Below, in pieces: positions 44,997 through 54,562 of a stretch of 64,000 nt of DNA (position 1 is the first letter of the stretch; the number at the start of each line of letters is the position of its first letter). The position numbers and the translations under genes are program-made. Source of the DNA: Terriglobales bacterium (GTDB lineage: Bacteria > Acidobacteriota > Terriglobia > Terriglobales > Acidobacteriaceae); the NCBI GenBank assembly GCA_025934735.1, contig JAICWP010000009.1, forward strand, positions 135,640-199,639. Direction: 5' to 3'. Under the pieces are notes generated by a model. The model ran no database searches, had not been told where the DNA came from, and saw only the letters and a list, made by a program, of their open reading frames with translations.

Positions 44997-45780
44997 CCGC
45001 TATTTCGTGGAGCTGACGCAGCCGGAAATCGCAGCCCACTTCAAGAAGAATCCGCTGGTGATTCTGGCGGCCGGAAGCGTGGAGCAGCACGGTCCCCACC
45101 TGCCCACCGGCACCGATATGTACGCGGTGAATGGAATTGCGGAAGCGGTGGCGGAGCGCCTGGATGGCCTGGTGCTGCCGGGAAGCATGGTTGGCGTCAC
45201 GCCCTTGCACATGCCCTATGAGGGCACCATCACGCTGACTCCGGAGACGTACCTGCGCGTGATAACGGAAACCTGCGCCTCCACCGCAAAACACGGGGCG
45301 AAATACCTGCTGATCATCAACTGGCACGAAGGCAATATTCCTTCTCTCGCCATCGCGGCGGAGGCCCTGCACCGCGAGCACGGCATGACCGTGGTGACAG
45401 CGCAGGCCTGCTATGTGGCCGCGGACCTGTTTGGCCCGGAGTGCAACGGACTTACCCATGGCGGCGAAATCGAAGCGCTGGCCGTGCTGGCGCGACGGCC
45501 GGAACTGGTGCACCTGGATCGCATTGACAACTCCTCCGAGCAGACGCACGCCAGCAAGATGGATAAGCTGCGGCGCACCCGCAGCTATCAGCCCGTGCTC
45601 ACCGACGTCCGCTCCATCGCGCCTACCGGCTGGTATGGCAGCCCGCAGCCGGCCACGGCCGAGAAGGGTGTGCGCATGGTGCGCGCCATCGCCGACGCCA
45701 TCGCCAAAGAAGTAACGCAAATCTTCCGGCAACTTGACGCGGTGCAGGGCGGGGTGGGCGAGATTAAAAAATTGCACTAG
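44989..45780 (+). CDS. Creatininase-family amidohydrolase
   Basis: A 263-aa metal-dependent hydrolase. Family ligands appear in AAGSVEQHGPHLPTGTD (Glu, His, Asp) and in INWHEGN and THGGEIEAL. Creatininase homologs open cyclic amides or lactone-like rings, or act in cofactor maturation. I set the start at TTG 44989, overlapping the preceding stop by 8 bp, with GAGAGGAG before it; the longer frame is antisense-like. Ring opening of the oxidised product of the previous enzyme is a reasonable guess. Confidence 0.8.
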   Translation: MPSRYFVELTQPEIAAHFKKNPLVILAAGSVEQHGPHLPTGTDMYAVNGIAEAVAERLDGLVLPGSMVGVTPLHMPYEGTITLTPETYLRVITETCASTAKHGAKYLLIINWHEGNIPSLAIAAEALHREHGMTVVTAQACYVAADLFGPECNGLTHGGEIEALAVLARRPELVHLDRIDNSSEQTHASKMDKLRRTRSYQPVLTDVRSIAPTGWYGSPQPATAEKGVRMVRAIADAIAKEVTQIFRQLDAVQGGVGEIKKLH

Positions 45781-45791
45781 GTGGGCTGAGG

Positions 45792-46172
45792 ATGGCGCGA
45801 GTCTGCACGCAGGCGGAGGCAAAACGGCTGGGCTTGCCCGGACGCACCGCGCTGGAGCTTGTTTCCGGCGAAAAGGGCGCGCGGGCGGTCACGCTGCGCC
45901 TGGTGGAAATACCGGTTCCAGCGCCCGGCGAAACGCCGCGTGCGCCGCATCATCACAGCGATTTCGAAGAGTGTATTTACGTGTTGGCAGGCCGGGGCAC
46001 CACGTTTGCGGATAGCGGCACGTATCAGTTGCAGGCCGGAGACGCGCTTCTGGTTCCTCCTGGGGAGAAGCACGTAACCCGCAATACCGAAAGCGAGCCG
46101 CTGGTGCTGTTGTGTTTTTTTCCGGTGGCTGATATCGCCGGCGGAACCAGGGAACCAGGGGTTCGATCCTAG
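45792..46172 (+). CDS. Cupin-domain protein
   Basis: A 126-aa single-domain cupin. Motif 1 reads APHHHSDFEECIYVLAGRGT-like (His, His, Glu ligands) and motif 2 GDALLVPPGEKHVTRN contributes the last His. Small cupins in sugar-acid clusters act as isomerases, epimerases or metal-dependent lyases. It lies 11 bp after the creatininase gene, inside the operon. Confidence 0.85.
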   Translation: MARVCTQAEAKRLGLPGRTALELVSGEKGARAVTLRLVEIPVPAPGETPRAPHHHSDFEECIYVLAGRGTTFADSGTYQLQAGDALLVPPGEKHVTRNTESEPLVLLCFFPVADIAGGTREPGVRS

Positions 46173-46191
46173 ACGGTACAGGGGCCATCGA

Positions 46192-47166
46192 ATGGATGTG
46201 GTATGTCTACGGCCAGAATCTGATTTCGCGCGGGTGGGGGCAATGCCGCCGCCCTCGCTCGCCGTGGTTTATCGCGCCCCCGACAGTTGCGACGTAGGCA
46301 AAATAGTGAAGCAGGCCCGTGCTCTCGTGATTCCTGCTGTGGGACCGCGCCTTGCCCCCGCATTGTTTGAAGGCAGCAAGCTGGAACTTGTGCAGGTAAC
46401 CGGCGCCGGGCTGGATCGGTTGGACCAGGCGACGCTGAAGCGCCTCGGCATCCCCGTCGCTAACGTGCCTGCGGCGAGCAATCATGCGGTCGCGGAATAT
46501 GCCGTTGCAGCTGCCATTGTGTTATTGCGACGCTTGGCCTGGGCGGATAGCGAAGTTCGCAAGGGCGCGTATAGCCAGTGCCGCGAAACTCTGGTCGCCG
46601 CCAACCTGAGCGGGCTGGAAGGATTGCTGGTGGGCGTGGTGGGCCTGGGCACGATCGGTTTGGCGGCCGCAACCGCATTTCACAAGATGGGCTGCCGGAT
46701 CTGCTATTACGATCCCGCACCCCGCGACCGCGCTGCGGCAGAGGTGCTGAACGCACGCCAGGTATCCTTGCGCGAATTGCTGGAGACGGCGGATGTAATC
46801 AGCCTGCACGTGCCTTTGCTGCCCGAAACTAAAGGCATGATCGGCGAGCGGCAACTCGCGTCCATGAAGCATGGCGCGGTCCTGGTGCAAGCCTCGCGCG
46901 GCGGAGTGGTGGACGAACTGGCGCTGGCCGGCCATTTGCGCTCTGGCCACCTGGGTGGCGCCGCAGTGGACGTTTACTCCGGCGAACCGCCCGCAACTGA
47001 CAGTCCGCTGCTCGCGCTGGCAGCCGAGGGTTGCGAACGCCTGTGGCTCACGCCGCATATTGCCGGGGTCACGCGCCAGGCATCCGAGGTGCTGTTTCGG
47101 ACGGCATGGTCGAATGTGGAACGCGTATTAATTGCACGTCAGCCACCATTGAATCGTGTGTACTGA
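46192..47166 (+). CDS. D-isomer 2-hydroxyacid dehydrogenase
   Basis: A 324-aa NAD-linked dehydrogenase that interconverts 2-oxo and D-2-hydroxy acids. The NAD fold opens GLLVGVVGLGTIGLAAATAF; the catalytic Arg is in VQASRGGVVDEL; the Glu is in the following VDVYSGEPP region; the His is in WLTPHIAGVTRQ. It follows the cupin by 19 bp. It could reduce the 2-oxo acid released by the UxaA dehydratase. Confidence 0.88.
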   Translation: MDVVCLRPESDFARVGAMPPPSLAVVYRAPDSCDVGKIVKQARALVIPAVGPRLAPALFEGSKLELVQVTGAGLDRLDQATLKRLGIPVANVPAASNHAVAEYAVAAAIVLLRRLAWADSEVRKGAYSQCRETLVAANLSGLEGLLVGVVGLGTIGLAAATAFHKMGCRICYYDPAPRDRAAAEVLNARQVSLRELLETADVISLHVPLLPETKGMIGERQLASMKHGAVLVQASRGGVVDELALAGHLRSGHLGGAAVDVYSGEPPATDSPLLALAAEGCERLWLTPHIAGVTRQASEVLFRTAWSNVERVLIARQPPLNRVY

Positions 47167-47200
47167 GAGCTGAGGGACAAAGCAGGAGTTAACAGCGCAT

Positions 47201-48508
47201 ATGCCGCGGCGCCGACGCTGGTACACCACCCTTTACGTGCAGGTGATCATTGCCATCCTGCTGGGGATCGCGCTGGGACACCTGTTCCCCAAGGCAGGAA
47301 TTGCCTGCAAGCCCCTGGGTGACGCCTTCATTGATCTCATTCGCATGATGATCGCGCCCGTGGTGTTCTGCACCGTCGTGCAAGGCATCGCCTCGATGAG
47401 CGACCTGAAGAAGGTGGGCCGCATCGGGGTGAAGGCGCTGGTGTACTTTGAGGTGGTTTCCACCTTCGCGCTTGCTATCGGCCTGGTCATCGGGCACGTG
47501 CTGCACCCGGGGGCCGGTTTCAATGTTGACGCTGCCACGCTCGATCCCAAAGCGGTAGCCGCTTATGCCGGGCATGCCGGCGAAGTGGGCATTATTGCGC
47601 GGCTCATGGCCGCCATTCCCAAGACCTTCGTGGACGCCTTTGTTCACGGCGACGTGCTGCAGGTTCTTGTGGTTTCCGTCCTGACCGGCTTCGCCATTGC
47701 TCTCATGGGGCCCGCCGGGACCAAGGTAACCCGGGCGGTTGAGGCTGCCGGAAAGGTTTTTTTCGGCATCGTGCGGATTATCGTGAAGGCCGCTCCCATC
47801 GGCGCCTTCGGGGCTATGGCATTCACGGTTGGACGGTATCGCATCAGTTCGTTATCGAACCTGGCGGCGCTGATCGGCACCTTCTATCTGACCAGCGCCG
47901 TCTTCGTGCTGCTGGTGCTGGGCATCGTCAGCCGCCTCACCGGCTTTTCCATCCTGCGCTTCCTGGCCTACATAAAGGATGAGTTGCTGATCGTGCTGGG
48001 CACCAGTTCCTCCGAGACCGTGCTGCCCGACATGATGCAGAAACTGGAACGGTTGGGCGCTTCCGCCTCGGTGGTGGGCCTGGTGTTTCCCACCGGATAC
48101 AGCTTCAACACCGACGGCACGAATATATATATGACTCTCTCGGTCTTGTTCCTGGCGCAGGCGACCAACACTCACATGACCCTGGTGCAGGAGCTGGGAA
48201 TTTTGCTGTTCGCCATGATTGCCTCCAAGGGCGGATCCGGCGTGACCGGCAACGGGTTCGTTACGCTGGCGGCTACCCTTGCCGCGGTGCCTTCTATTCC
48301 CATTCAGGCGCTGGCGCTTTTGCTGGGCGTGGATAAATTCATGAGCGAATGTAGGGCGCTGACCAACGTTGTAGGCAATGGCGTAGCCACGCTGGTGGTC
48401 AGCCGCTGGGAGGGCGAGTTGAGCGCGGCCGATCTGCGGGAAAGCATGGCTGTCCCCGCTCCGGCAGCAAGTACGCAGCCTGAACACGTGCGTGCCGCCG
48501 GCAGCTAA
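47201..48508 (+). CDS. Dicarboxylate/amino acid:cation symporter (DAACS family)
   Basis: A 435-aa secondary transporter of the DctA/GltP fold with eight membrane helices plus the two hairpin loops. Family motifs are present: [12 protein letters not shown] (hairpin 1) and [13 protein letters not shown] (TM7). It would import C4-dicarboxylates or related carboxylates using a cation gradient, and closes the five-gene operon, so the pathway substrate or a by-product is probably a carboxylate. Next to it lies the RND pump operon after a 140-bp gap. Confidence 0.92.
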   Translation: MPRRRRWYTTLYVQVIIAILLGIALGHLFPKAGIACKPLGDAFIDLIRMMIAPVVFCTVVQGIASMSDLKKVGRIGVKALVYFEVVSTFALAIGLVIGHVLHPGAGFNVDAATLDPKAVAAYAGHAGEVGIIARLMAAIPKTFVDAFVHGDVLQVLVVSVLTGFAIALMGPAGTKVTRAVEAAGKVFFGIVRIIVKAAPIGAFGAMAFTVGRYRISSLSNLAALIGTFYLTSAVFVLLVLGIVSRLTGFSILRFLAYIKDELLIVLGTSSSETVLPDMMQKLERLGASASVVGLVFPTGYSFNTDGTNIYMTLSVLFLAQATNTHMTLVQELGILLFAMIASKGGSGVTGNGFVTLAATLAAVPSIPIQALALLLGVDKFMSECRALTNVVGNGVATLVVSRWEGELSAADLRESMAVPAPAASTQPEHVRAAGS

Positions 48509-48648
48509 GGGTGGCAGGGTGCGCGCCGGTTGACGCGCGAAGGCGCAGTTGGCTGCTGGTGATACAAATCTTTACATCGGCCCATATACGCCGTTAGTAC
48601 AATCGAAACGCCGTTTGCTCGTGGCCGTGAGCGGGTTCCGGATTACCC

Positions 48649-51600
48649 ATGTGGATTGTACGCATCGCGCTGAACCGGCCCTATACTTTCATCGTATTGG
48701 CGCTGGTTGTCATCTTTATCTTCCCCTTTGTACTGCTGCGTACGCCGATTGACATCCTTCCCGAAATCAACATTCCGGTCATCACCATCGTATGGAACTA
48801 CAACGGCTTGCCGCCGGTGGAAATGGAACACCGCATCGTCTCCAGCTATGAGCGCTCGCTTACCACCACGGTGGATAACATCGAGCACATTGAATCGCAG
48901 ACCGTGGTCGGGCGGTCCTTCGTTAAAGTCTTCTTTCAGCCAGGCGCGAACATTCAGACGGCGCTCTCGCAAGTGACCTCCATTTCGCAGACCGTCCTGC
49001 ACCAGATGCCGCCGGGCACCAATCCGCCGCTCGTCATCATTTACTCGGCATCCACCGTGCCCGTGTTGCAGCTGGGGCTGAAAGGCGAAGGCCTTTCCGA
49101 GCAGCAGTTGAATGACTACGGCCAGAACTTCATTCGTAACCGCATGGCCACGGTGCCGGGCGCGGCGATTACGTTTCCCTATGGCGGCAAGCAGCGCCTG
49201 GTAGCGGTGAATGTTGATATTCCCGCGCTGCAGTCCAAAGGTCTTTCGCCGGTGGACGTCATTAATGCGGTGAATGCGCAGAACCTGATCTTGCCTTCCG
49301 GCACCGTCAAACTCGGCTCCACCGAGTACAACGTGGAGATGAACGGCACGCCGCAGACCATCGCGGAACTGAACAGCCTGCCCATTAAGACGGTAAACGG
49401 GGCAACCATCTACCTGCGCGATGTGGCTTACGTCAGCGACGGTTTCTCGCCGCAAACCAATATTGTCCGTATGGACGGCCAGCGCGGCGTGCTGCTCAGC
49501 ATTTACAAGACCGGCGGCACCTCTACTCTCGACATTGTTTCGCGCGTCTACGGCATGCTGCCGGTCATCGCCAGCAGCTTGCCCCGCCAGTTGGTAATGA
49601 CGCCGCTGTTCGATCAGTCCATCTTCGTGCGTGCCGCCGTGCAGGGAGTGATCCGCGAAGCCCTAATTGCCGCCTGCATGACCGCGCTCATGATCCTGCT
49701 GTTTCTGGGAAACTGGCGCAGCACGCTGATCATCGCGGTTTCCATCCCGCTGTCCATTCTGGTTTCCATCTGTGTCCTGAGCGCGTTAGGCGAGAGCATC
49801 AACATCATGACCCTGGGCGGGCTGGCCCTTGCCGTGGGCATCCTGGTGGACGACGCCACGGTGGAAATAGAAAACATCAACCGCAACCTGGCTCAGGGCA
49901 AGGAAACCGTGCGCGCCATTCTGGACGGCGCGCAACAGATCGCGGTCCCGGCTTTCGTTTCCACGCTGTGCATCTGCATCGTGTTTGTGCCCATGTTTTT
50001 CCTCACTGGCGTGGCCAAGTTCTTGTTTGTGCCGCTGGCCGAAGCCGTGGTCTTCGCCATGCTGGCGTCGTATCTGCTTTCTCGAACCCTTGTGCCCACG
50101 CTGGCCAGGTACCTGCTCCGCGGCCATGGCGGGGAAGAGTTCGCCACCGGCACCGACGTTTTCTCCCGGCTGCAGCGGCGCTTTGCCCACGGTTTTGACC
50201 GCATGCGCTCCGGTTACCGCGGCTGGCTGGAGTTCACGCTCGAACATGCCCGGATGTTCGTGCTGGTCTTCGTGGGATTCTGCCTGGCTTCGGTGCCCAT
50301 TATTTTCTTCGTCGGACGCGATTTTTTCCCCAGCGTGGACGCCGGCCTCATCCGCTTGCACCTGCGCGGGCCGGTGGCGCAGCGGGTGGAGGAAACGGCT
50401 CGCGAGTGCGATCAGGTGGATAACCTCATCCGGCAAGTGATTCCGCCGGAAGACCTGGCCAACGTGCTGGACAATGTCGGCCTGCCCTACAGCGCCATCA
50501 ATATGTCCTACAGCAACTCGGGGACTATCGGCACCTCCGACGCCGAAATTCTCATGTCGCTGCGGCCGGAACACCGTTTTCCGACGGTGCACTACATTGA
50601 CGAATTGCGGGCGCGTTTGCCCGCGACGTTTCCTGGCACCCAGTTTTTCTTCCAGCCCGCGGATATCGTCAGCCAGATTCTGAATTTCGGCGTGCCTGCT
50701 CCCATTGACATCCAGTTGATCGGCCCCAATCGCAGCGCCAATTACGCGCTGGCCCAGCAAATCGCAAACCGCATCCAGCACGTTCCCGGCGCGGTGGACG
50801 TTCACGTTCACCAGGTGCTCTTGCAGCCTACCCTGTTCCTGAATGTAAACCGTACCCGTGCGCAATCGGTCGGGCTTTCCCAGGCCGATGTCGCCCAGAG
50901 CCTGCTCCTTACTTTGAGTTCGAGTTTCCAGACTGCGCCTTCGTTCTGGGTGAACCCCAATACGGGAATCGAATACAACGTGGCGGTGCAGGTGCCGCAG
51001 TACAAAGTGGATTCCATGCAAGCGCTGGAAAACATTCCGGTGCGCTCCCCCGGCGCTGCCCAGTCCCAGGTACTGGGTAATTTGGTGCGGACCAGCCTGC
51101 AGGCCGAGCCCGTGGTTGTGTCGCATTACGATGCGCAGCCCATGATTGATGTGTTTGCTTCCGTGGAGCGGCGCGATTTGGGCGGCGTCGCGGCCGACGT
51201 GCAGAACATTCTCAACGACTACCGCCACCGCCTGCCCCGCGGCACGCAGCTTGAGGTTCGCGGCCAGGTAGACACCATGACTTCCTCCTTTGTCGGACTG
51301 GCGGCGGGAGTTCTGGTCGCGATTGTGCTCGTCTACCTGCTGATCGTGCTGAACTTCCAATCCTGGCTGGATCCGTTCATTATTATTACGGCGCTTCCGG
51401 GCGCGTTGGCGGGAATCCTCTGGATGCTGCTGGTCACGCGCACTACCCTGAGCGTGCCCTCGCTCACCGGCACCATCATGTGCATGGGTGTGGCCACGGC
51501 CAACAGCATCCTCATGGTTTCGTTTGCCCGCGAGCGCATGCGGGAAGGGTCGAACGCCACAGCGGCGGCCCTGGAAGCGGGCTACATCCGCATCCGACCG

Positions 51601-51840
51601 GTGCTCATGACCGCCCTGGCGATGATTATCGGCATGTTGCCCATGGCGCTGGGCCTGGGCGAAGGCGGCGAGCAGAACGCGCCTCTCGGCCGCGCCGTCA
51701 TCGGCGGCCTGATCATAGCGACCTTTGCTACTCTGTTCTTCGTGCCCTGTGTGTTCTCCATCGTGCACCGCCGCACCCGCCCGGGAGCGCGGCTGAGCGC
51801 GGCAGGAGCGGCGGACCTGGCGCCGGAAGAGAACTACTGA
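48649..51840 (+). CDS. RND efflux transporter permease
   Basis: A 1063-aa inner-membrane pump with twelve membrane helices, first gene of a complete tripartite system. TM4 keeps the proton-relay acidic pair Asp401-Asp402 in VDDATVEIEN. TM10, however, reads GVATANSILMVSFA (947-960), so the usual relay lysine (AcrB Lys940) is replaced by Ala951. Proton coupling may thus follow a different route. Substrates cannot be predicted; organic compounds imported by the neighbouring receptors are one candidate. Confidence 0.93.
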   Translation: MWIVRIALNRPYTFIVLALVVIFIFPFVLLRTPIDILPEINIPVITIVWNYNGLPPVEMEHRIVSSYERSLTTTVDNIEHIESQTVVGRSFVKVFFQPGANIQTALSQVTSISQTVLHQMPPGTNPPLVIIYSASTVPVLQLGLKGEGLSEQQLNDYGQNFIRNRMATVPGAAITFPYGGKQRLVAVNVDIPALQSKGLSPVDVINAVNAQNLILPSGTVKLGSTEYNVEMNGTPQTIAELNSLPIKTVNGATIYLRDVAYVSDGFSPQTNIVRMDGQRGVLLSIYKTGGTSTLDIVSRVYGMLPVIASSLPRQLVMTPLFDQSIFVRAAVQGVIREALIAACMTALMILLFLGNWRSTLIIAVSIPLSILVSICVLSALGESINIMTLGGLALAVGILVDDATVEIENINRNLAQGKETVRAILDGAQQIAVPAFVSTLCICIVFVPMFFLTGVAKFLFVPLAEAVVFAMLASYLLSRTLVPTLARYLLRGHGGEEFATGTDVFSRLQRRFAHGFDRMRSGYRGWLEFTLEHARMFVLVFVGFCLASVPIIFFVGRDFFPSVDAGLIRLHLRGPVAQRVEETARECDQVDNLIRQVIPPEDLANVLDNVGLPYSAINMSYSNSGTIGTSDAEILMSLRPEHRFPTVHYIDELRARLPATFPGTQFFFQPADIVSQILNFGVPAPIDIQLIGPNRSANYALAQQIANRIQHVPGAVDVHVHQVLLQPTLFLNVNRTRAQSVGLSQADVAQSLLLTLSSSFQTAPSFWVNPNTGIEYNVAVQVPQYKVDSMQALENIPVRSPGAAQSQVLGNLVRTSLQAEPVVVSHYDAQPMIDVFASVERRDLGGVAADVQNILNDYRHRLPRGTQLEVRGQVDTMTSSFVGLAAGVLVAIVLVYLLIVLNFQSWLDPFIIITALPGALAGILWMLLVTRTTLSVPSLTGTIMCMGVATANSILMVSFARERMREGSNATAAALEAGYIRIRPVLMTALAMIIGMLPMALGLGEGGEQNAPLGRAVIGGLIIATFATLFFVPCVFSIVHRRTRPGARLSAAGAADLAPEENY

Positions 51841-51845
51841 AGACC

Positions 51846-53066
51846 ATGGACCACACGGTAAAGGATCTGCGACACGAGCAAGCGGTTGGCCGGGAGAACA
51901 GAGCCCGCCGCGCCCTGGGCGTATTGGTCATTACCGCTCTGGTGTTGCTCGCCGTGGCCCTCTACAGCATCGCCCAGCGGCGAGCCGAGCGGCGCGTATT
52001 GGCCAAGCAGACGGAGCAGAGGGCGGTCCCTTACGTCTCCGTCATTCACCCCACGGCGGTCAGCGGAGAATCCGAACTGGTGTTGCCGGCCACCATCGAA
52101 GCCTACGTGCAGTCGCCCATCTACGCGCGCACCAACGGATATCTCAAGGCCTGGTACAAGGACATGGGCAGCCGGGTTAAAAAGGGCGAACTGCTGGCGG
52201 AAATTGACACTCCGGAAGTTGATCAGCAGTTGGCCCAGGCTCGCGCCGATCTTGCCACCGCCAAGGCCAATGCCCAGCTTGCCGCCATTACGGCGGAGAG
52301 ATATCAGGGGCTGCTCAAGACCGATTCCGTCTCCAAGCAGGAGGTGGACAATGCCATTGGCGACAATGCGGCCAAGCAGGCGGCGGTACAGTCGGCGGAA
52401 GCCAACGTGAGGCGCTTGGCGGAAATGGAATCTTTCAAGCGCGTCTACGCTCCCTTTGCCGGGGTGATCACGCGCCGCAACGTTGATATCGGTTACCTCA
52501 TTAACGCCGGCGGTGGCGGCAGCGGCAATCGCGAGCTGTTTGACTTGGCTCAAACCGACCCTTTGCGGGTGTACGTTTCGGTGCCGCAATCTGACGGCGC
52601 GCTCATGCGACGAGGATTGCAAGCCTGCCTGCAGCTGGCCGAAAGTCCTGGTGAAAATTTCTGCGGCCAGGTAGCGCGGACGGCCGACGCCATTGATCCG
52701 GGCACGCGAACACTGCTAACCGAGGTGGACGTTCCTAATCCCACCGGCGCCCTGATGCCGGGAGCCTATGCCGAAGTTCATTTCGCGGCGGAATCGGCCG
52801 CCAAGCGCCTCAGCCTTCCCATCAATGCTCTGCTGTTCCGGCCGCAAGGCACCCTGGCCGCGGTGGTCGGCCCCGACAGCCGGATCCGCTTGCAGAGGCT
52901 CACCATTGGCCGGGATTTCGGCAACAGCGTGGAAGTGCTGGAAGGGCTGACTCCGGCGGATGCCGTGGTCGTCAACCCGCCGGATGCGCTCGAGGACGGC
53001 GAGAACGTGGTGGTGAGGAACTCCCAGCCCGTGTCCCGCCATGCGGCTCAGGACAGCAGGAAATGA
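51846..53066 (+). CDS. RND periplasmic adaptor subunit (membrane fusion protein)
   Basis: A 406-aa adaptor with one N-terminal membrane helix (GVLVITALVLLAVALYSI) that anchors it to the inner membrane. The lipoyl domain opens VQSPIYARTNGYLKAWYKDMG and closes near GVITRRNVDIGYLI, with an alpha-helical hairpin (QARADLATAKANAQLAA) between. It starts 5 bp after the permease stop. It bridges the permease and the outer-membrane factor encoded next. Confidence 0.92.
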   Translation: MDHTVKDLRHEQAVGRENRARRALGVLVITALVLLAVALYSIAQRRAERRVLAKQTEQRAVPYVSVIHPTAVSGESELVLPATIEAYVQSPIYARTNGYLKAWYKDMGSRVKKGELLAEIDTPEVDQQLAQARADLATAKANAQLAAITAERYQGLLKTDSVSKQEVDNAIGDNAAKQAAVQSAEANVRRLAEMESFKRVYAPFAGVITRRNVDIGYLINAGGGGSGNRELFDLAQTDPLRVYVSVPQSDGALMRRGLQACLQLAESPGENFCGQVARTADAIDPGTRTLLTEVDVPNPTGALMPGAYAEVHFAAESAAKRLSLPINALLFRPQGTLAAVVGPDSRIRLQRLTIGRDFGNSVEVLEGLTPADAVVVNPPDALEDGENVVVRNSQPVSRHAAQDSRK

Positions 53067-54562
53067 ACGTGACCGCCAAGTCGCATGCCTGCGTGAACCC
53101 AGCTTTCGCGATGGTCTGCGCAGCGCTGCTGGTGTTTCTATCCGTTGGCTGCACCATCGGCCCGCGTTACTCGCGCCCCACCACGCCAGTGCTGCCCGCC
53201 TACAAGGAAGCCGGCGCCTGGAAGCAGGCGCAGCCCAGCGAACAGGCTTTGGGTGGGAACTGGTGGACCCTGTTCAATGATCCGCAGCTCAACGCGCTGG
53301 AGCAACAGGTCAACGTTTCCAACCAGAACCTGAAAGCGGCGGAAGCGCAATTCCGTCAGGCTCGCGCTCTCCTGCGCTACTATCGCGCGGATTATTATCC
53401 CTCAATAACCGGCGGAGCCTCCGCCACTCGCGCCCACACTTCGGATAATCGGCAGCCGCACAGCACTACTCTCTCCGGCAGAACTTTCACCGATTTGATG
53501 CTGCCGGTCACGCTCTCCTATCAGGCAGATGTGTGGGGCCGGGTGCGGAGCACGGTGGAGGCCAGCCGGGAGCAGGCGCAGGCCAGCGCCGCCGATTTGG
53601 CCGCGGTCAACCTGGCTATACACGCTGACCTGGCACTGTATTACTTCCAGGCGCGCAGCCTCGATGCCGAGGAGCAGCTTCTGAACTCCACGGTGGCCGA
53701 CTACCAGCGCGCCCTGCAGCTTACGAAAAATCGCTACCAGGGAGGGCTCGCTTCTGGCTTAGACGTGCAACAGGCCGAAGCGCAACTGCAGGCCACCCGG
53801 GCCCAAGCCATTGATGTCGGTGTTTTACGCGCGCAGTACGAGCATGCCGTGGCGACCCTCGTCGGCACTCCCGCGCCTGCTTTCACTCTGCCGCCTTTGC
53901 CGCTCAGCACGCCGCCTCCTCCCATCCCCGCGGGCCTGCCCTCGGAATTGCTGGAACGGCGTCCCGATATTGCCGCCGCTGAGCGCCGTGCGGCGGCAGC
54001 TAACTCCCAGGTGGGAATCGCCACCAGCGCTTACTATCCGGTGCTCAACCTGGCGTCATCGGCCGGTTTTGAAAGCGGAACCATCACCACCCTCATTTCC
54101 GGGCCCAGCCTCTTCTGGTCTGCCGGGCCTGCGGCCGCGGCCACTCTCTTCGACGTGGGCCGCCGACGCGCCGTTTCCGAGCAGGCGCGCGCGGCTTATG
54201 ACCAGGCGGTGGCAAACTATCGCGAAACCGTGCTCGCCGGCTTTCAGCAGGTGGAGGATGAGCTGAATGCCGTTTCGCTTTTGGAGCAGGAAGGGCAGGT
54301 TCAAGGCGAAGCCGTCGCCGCCGCGCAGAAAGCGCTGGCCACGGCTACCAATCGTTATAAGGGCGGAGTCACCAGCTACCTGGAAGTGATTACCGCGCAG
54401 AATGTTGCTCTCACCAACGAAGTCAGCGCCGTCAATATTCTGGGACGCAGGATGTCCGCTACCGTTCTGCTCATCCAGGCTCTGGGCGGAGGCTGGAACG
54501 CCTCCAGCCTGCCCAGCATGGTTTCATCACAAAAGTCCGGCGTTGTTCAGACTGCCCCCTGA
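53063..54562 (+). CDS. RND outer-membrane factor (NodT/TolC-like lipoprotein)
   Basis: A 499-aa outer-membrane efflux channel. It carries a lipobox (LSVGC), the NodT opening GPRYSRPTTPVLPAYKE, two long coiled-coil repeats (LEQQVNVSNQNLKAAEAQFR and its partner near 430) and ends in a Pro-rich tail. Its start overlaps the adaptor's stop (ATGA), so the tripartite set is translationally coupled. It is convergent with the DUF4440 operon, the two stops being adjacent. Confidence 0.92.
   Translation: MNVTAKSHACVNPAFAMVCAALLVFLSVGCTIGPRYSRPTTPVLPAYKEAGAWKQAQPSEQALGGNWWTLFNDPQLNALEQQVNVSNQNLKAAEAQFRQARALLRYYRADYYPSITGGASATRAHTSDNRQPHSTTLSGRTFTDLMLPVTLSYQADVWGRVRSTVEASREQAQASAADLAAVNLAIHADLALYYFQARSLDAEEQLLNSTVADYQRALQLTKNRYQGGLASGLDVQQAEAQLQATRAQAIDVGVLRAQYEHAVATLVGTPAPAFTLPPLPLSTPPPPIPAGLPSELLERRPDIAAAERRAAAANSQVGIATSAYYPVLNLASSAGFESGTITTLISGPSLFWSAGPAAAATLFDVGRRRAVSEQARAAYDQAVANYRETVLAGFQQVEDELNAVSLLEQEGQVQGEAVAAAQKALATATNRYKGGVTSYLEVITAQNVALTNEVSAVNILGRRMSATVLLIQALGGGWNASSLPSMVSSQKSGVVQTAP

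Noticed and set aside
49786-51768. A 660-codon minus-strand frame opposite the RND permease
   Set aside because: Same reason: low-complexity His/Gln/Gly-rich translation and a clear conserved gene on the other strand.
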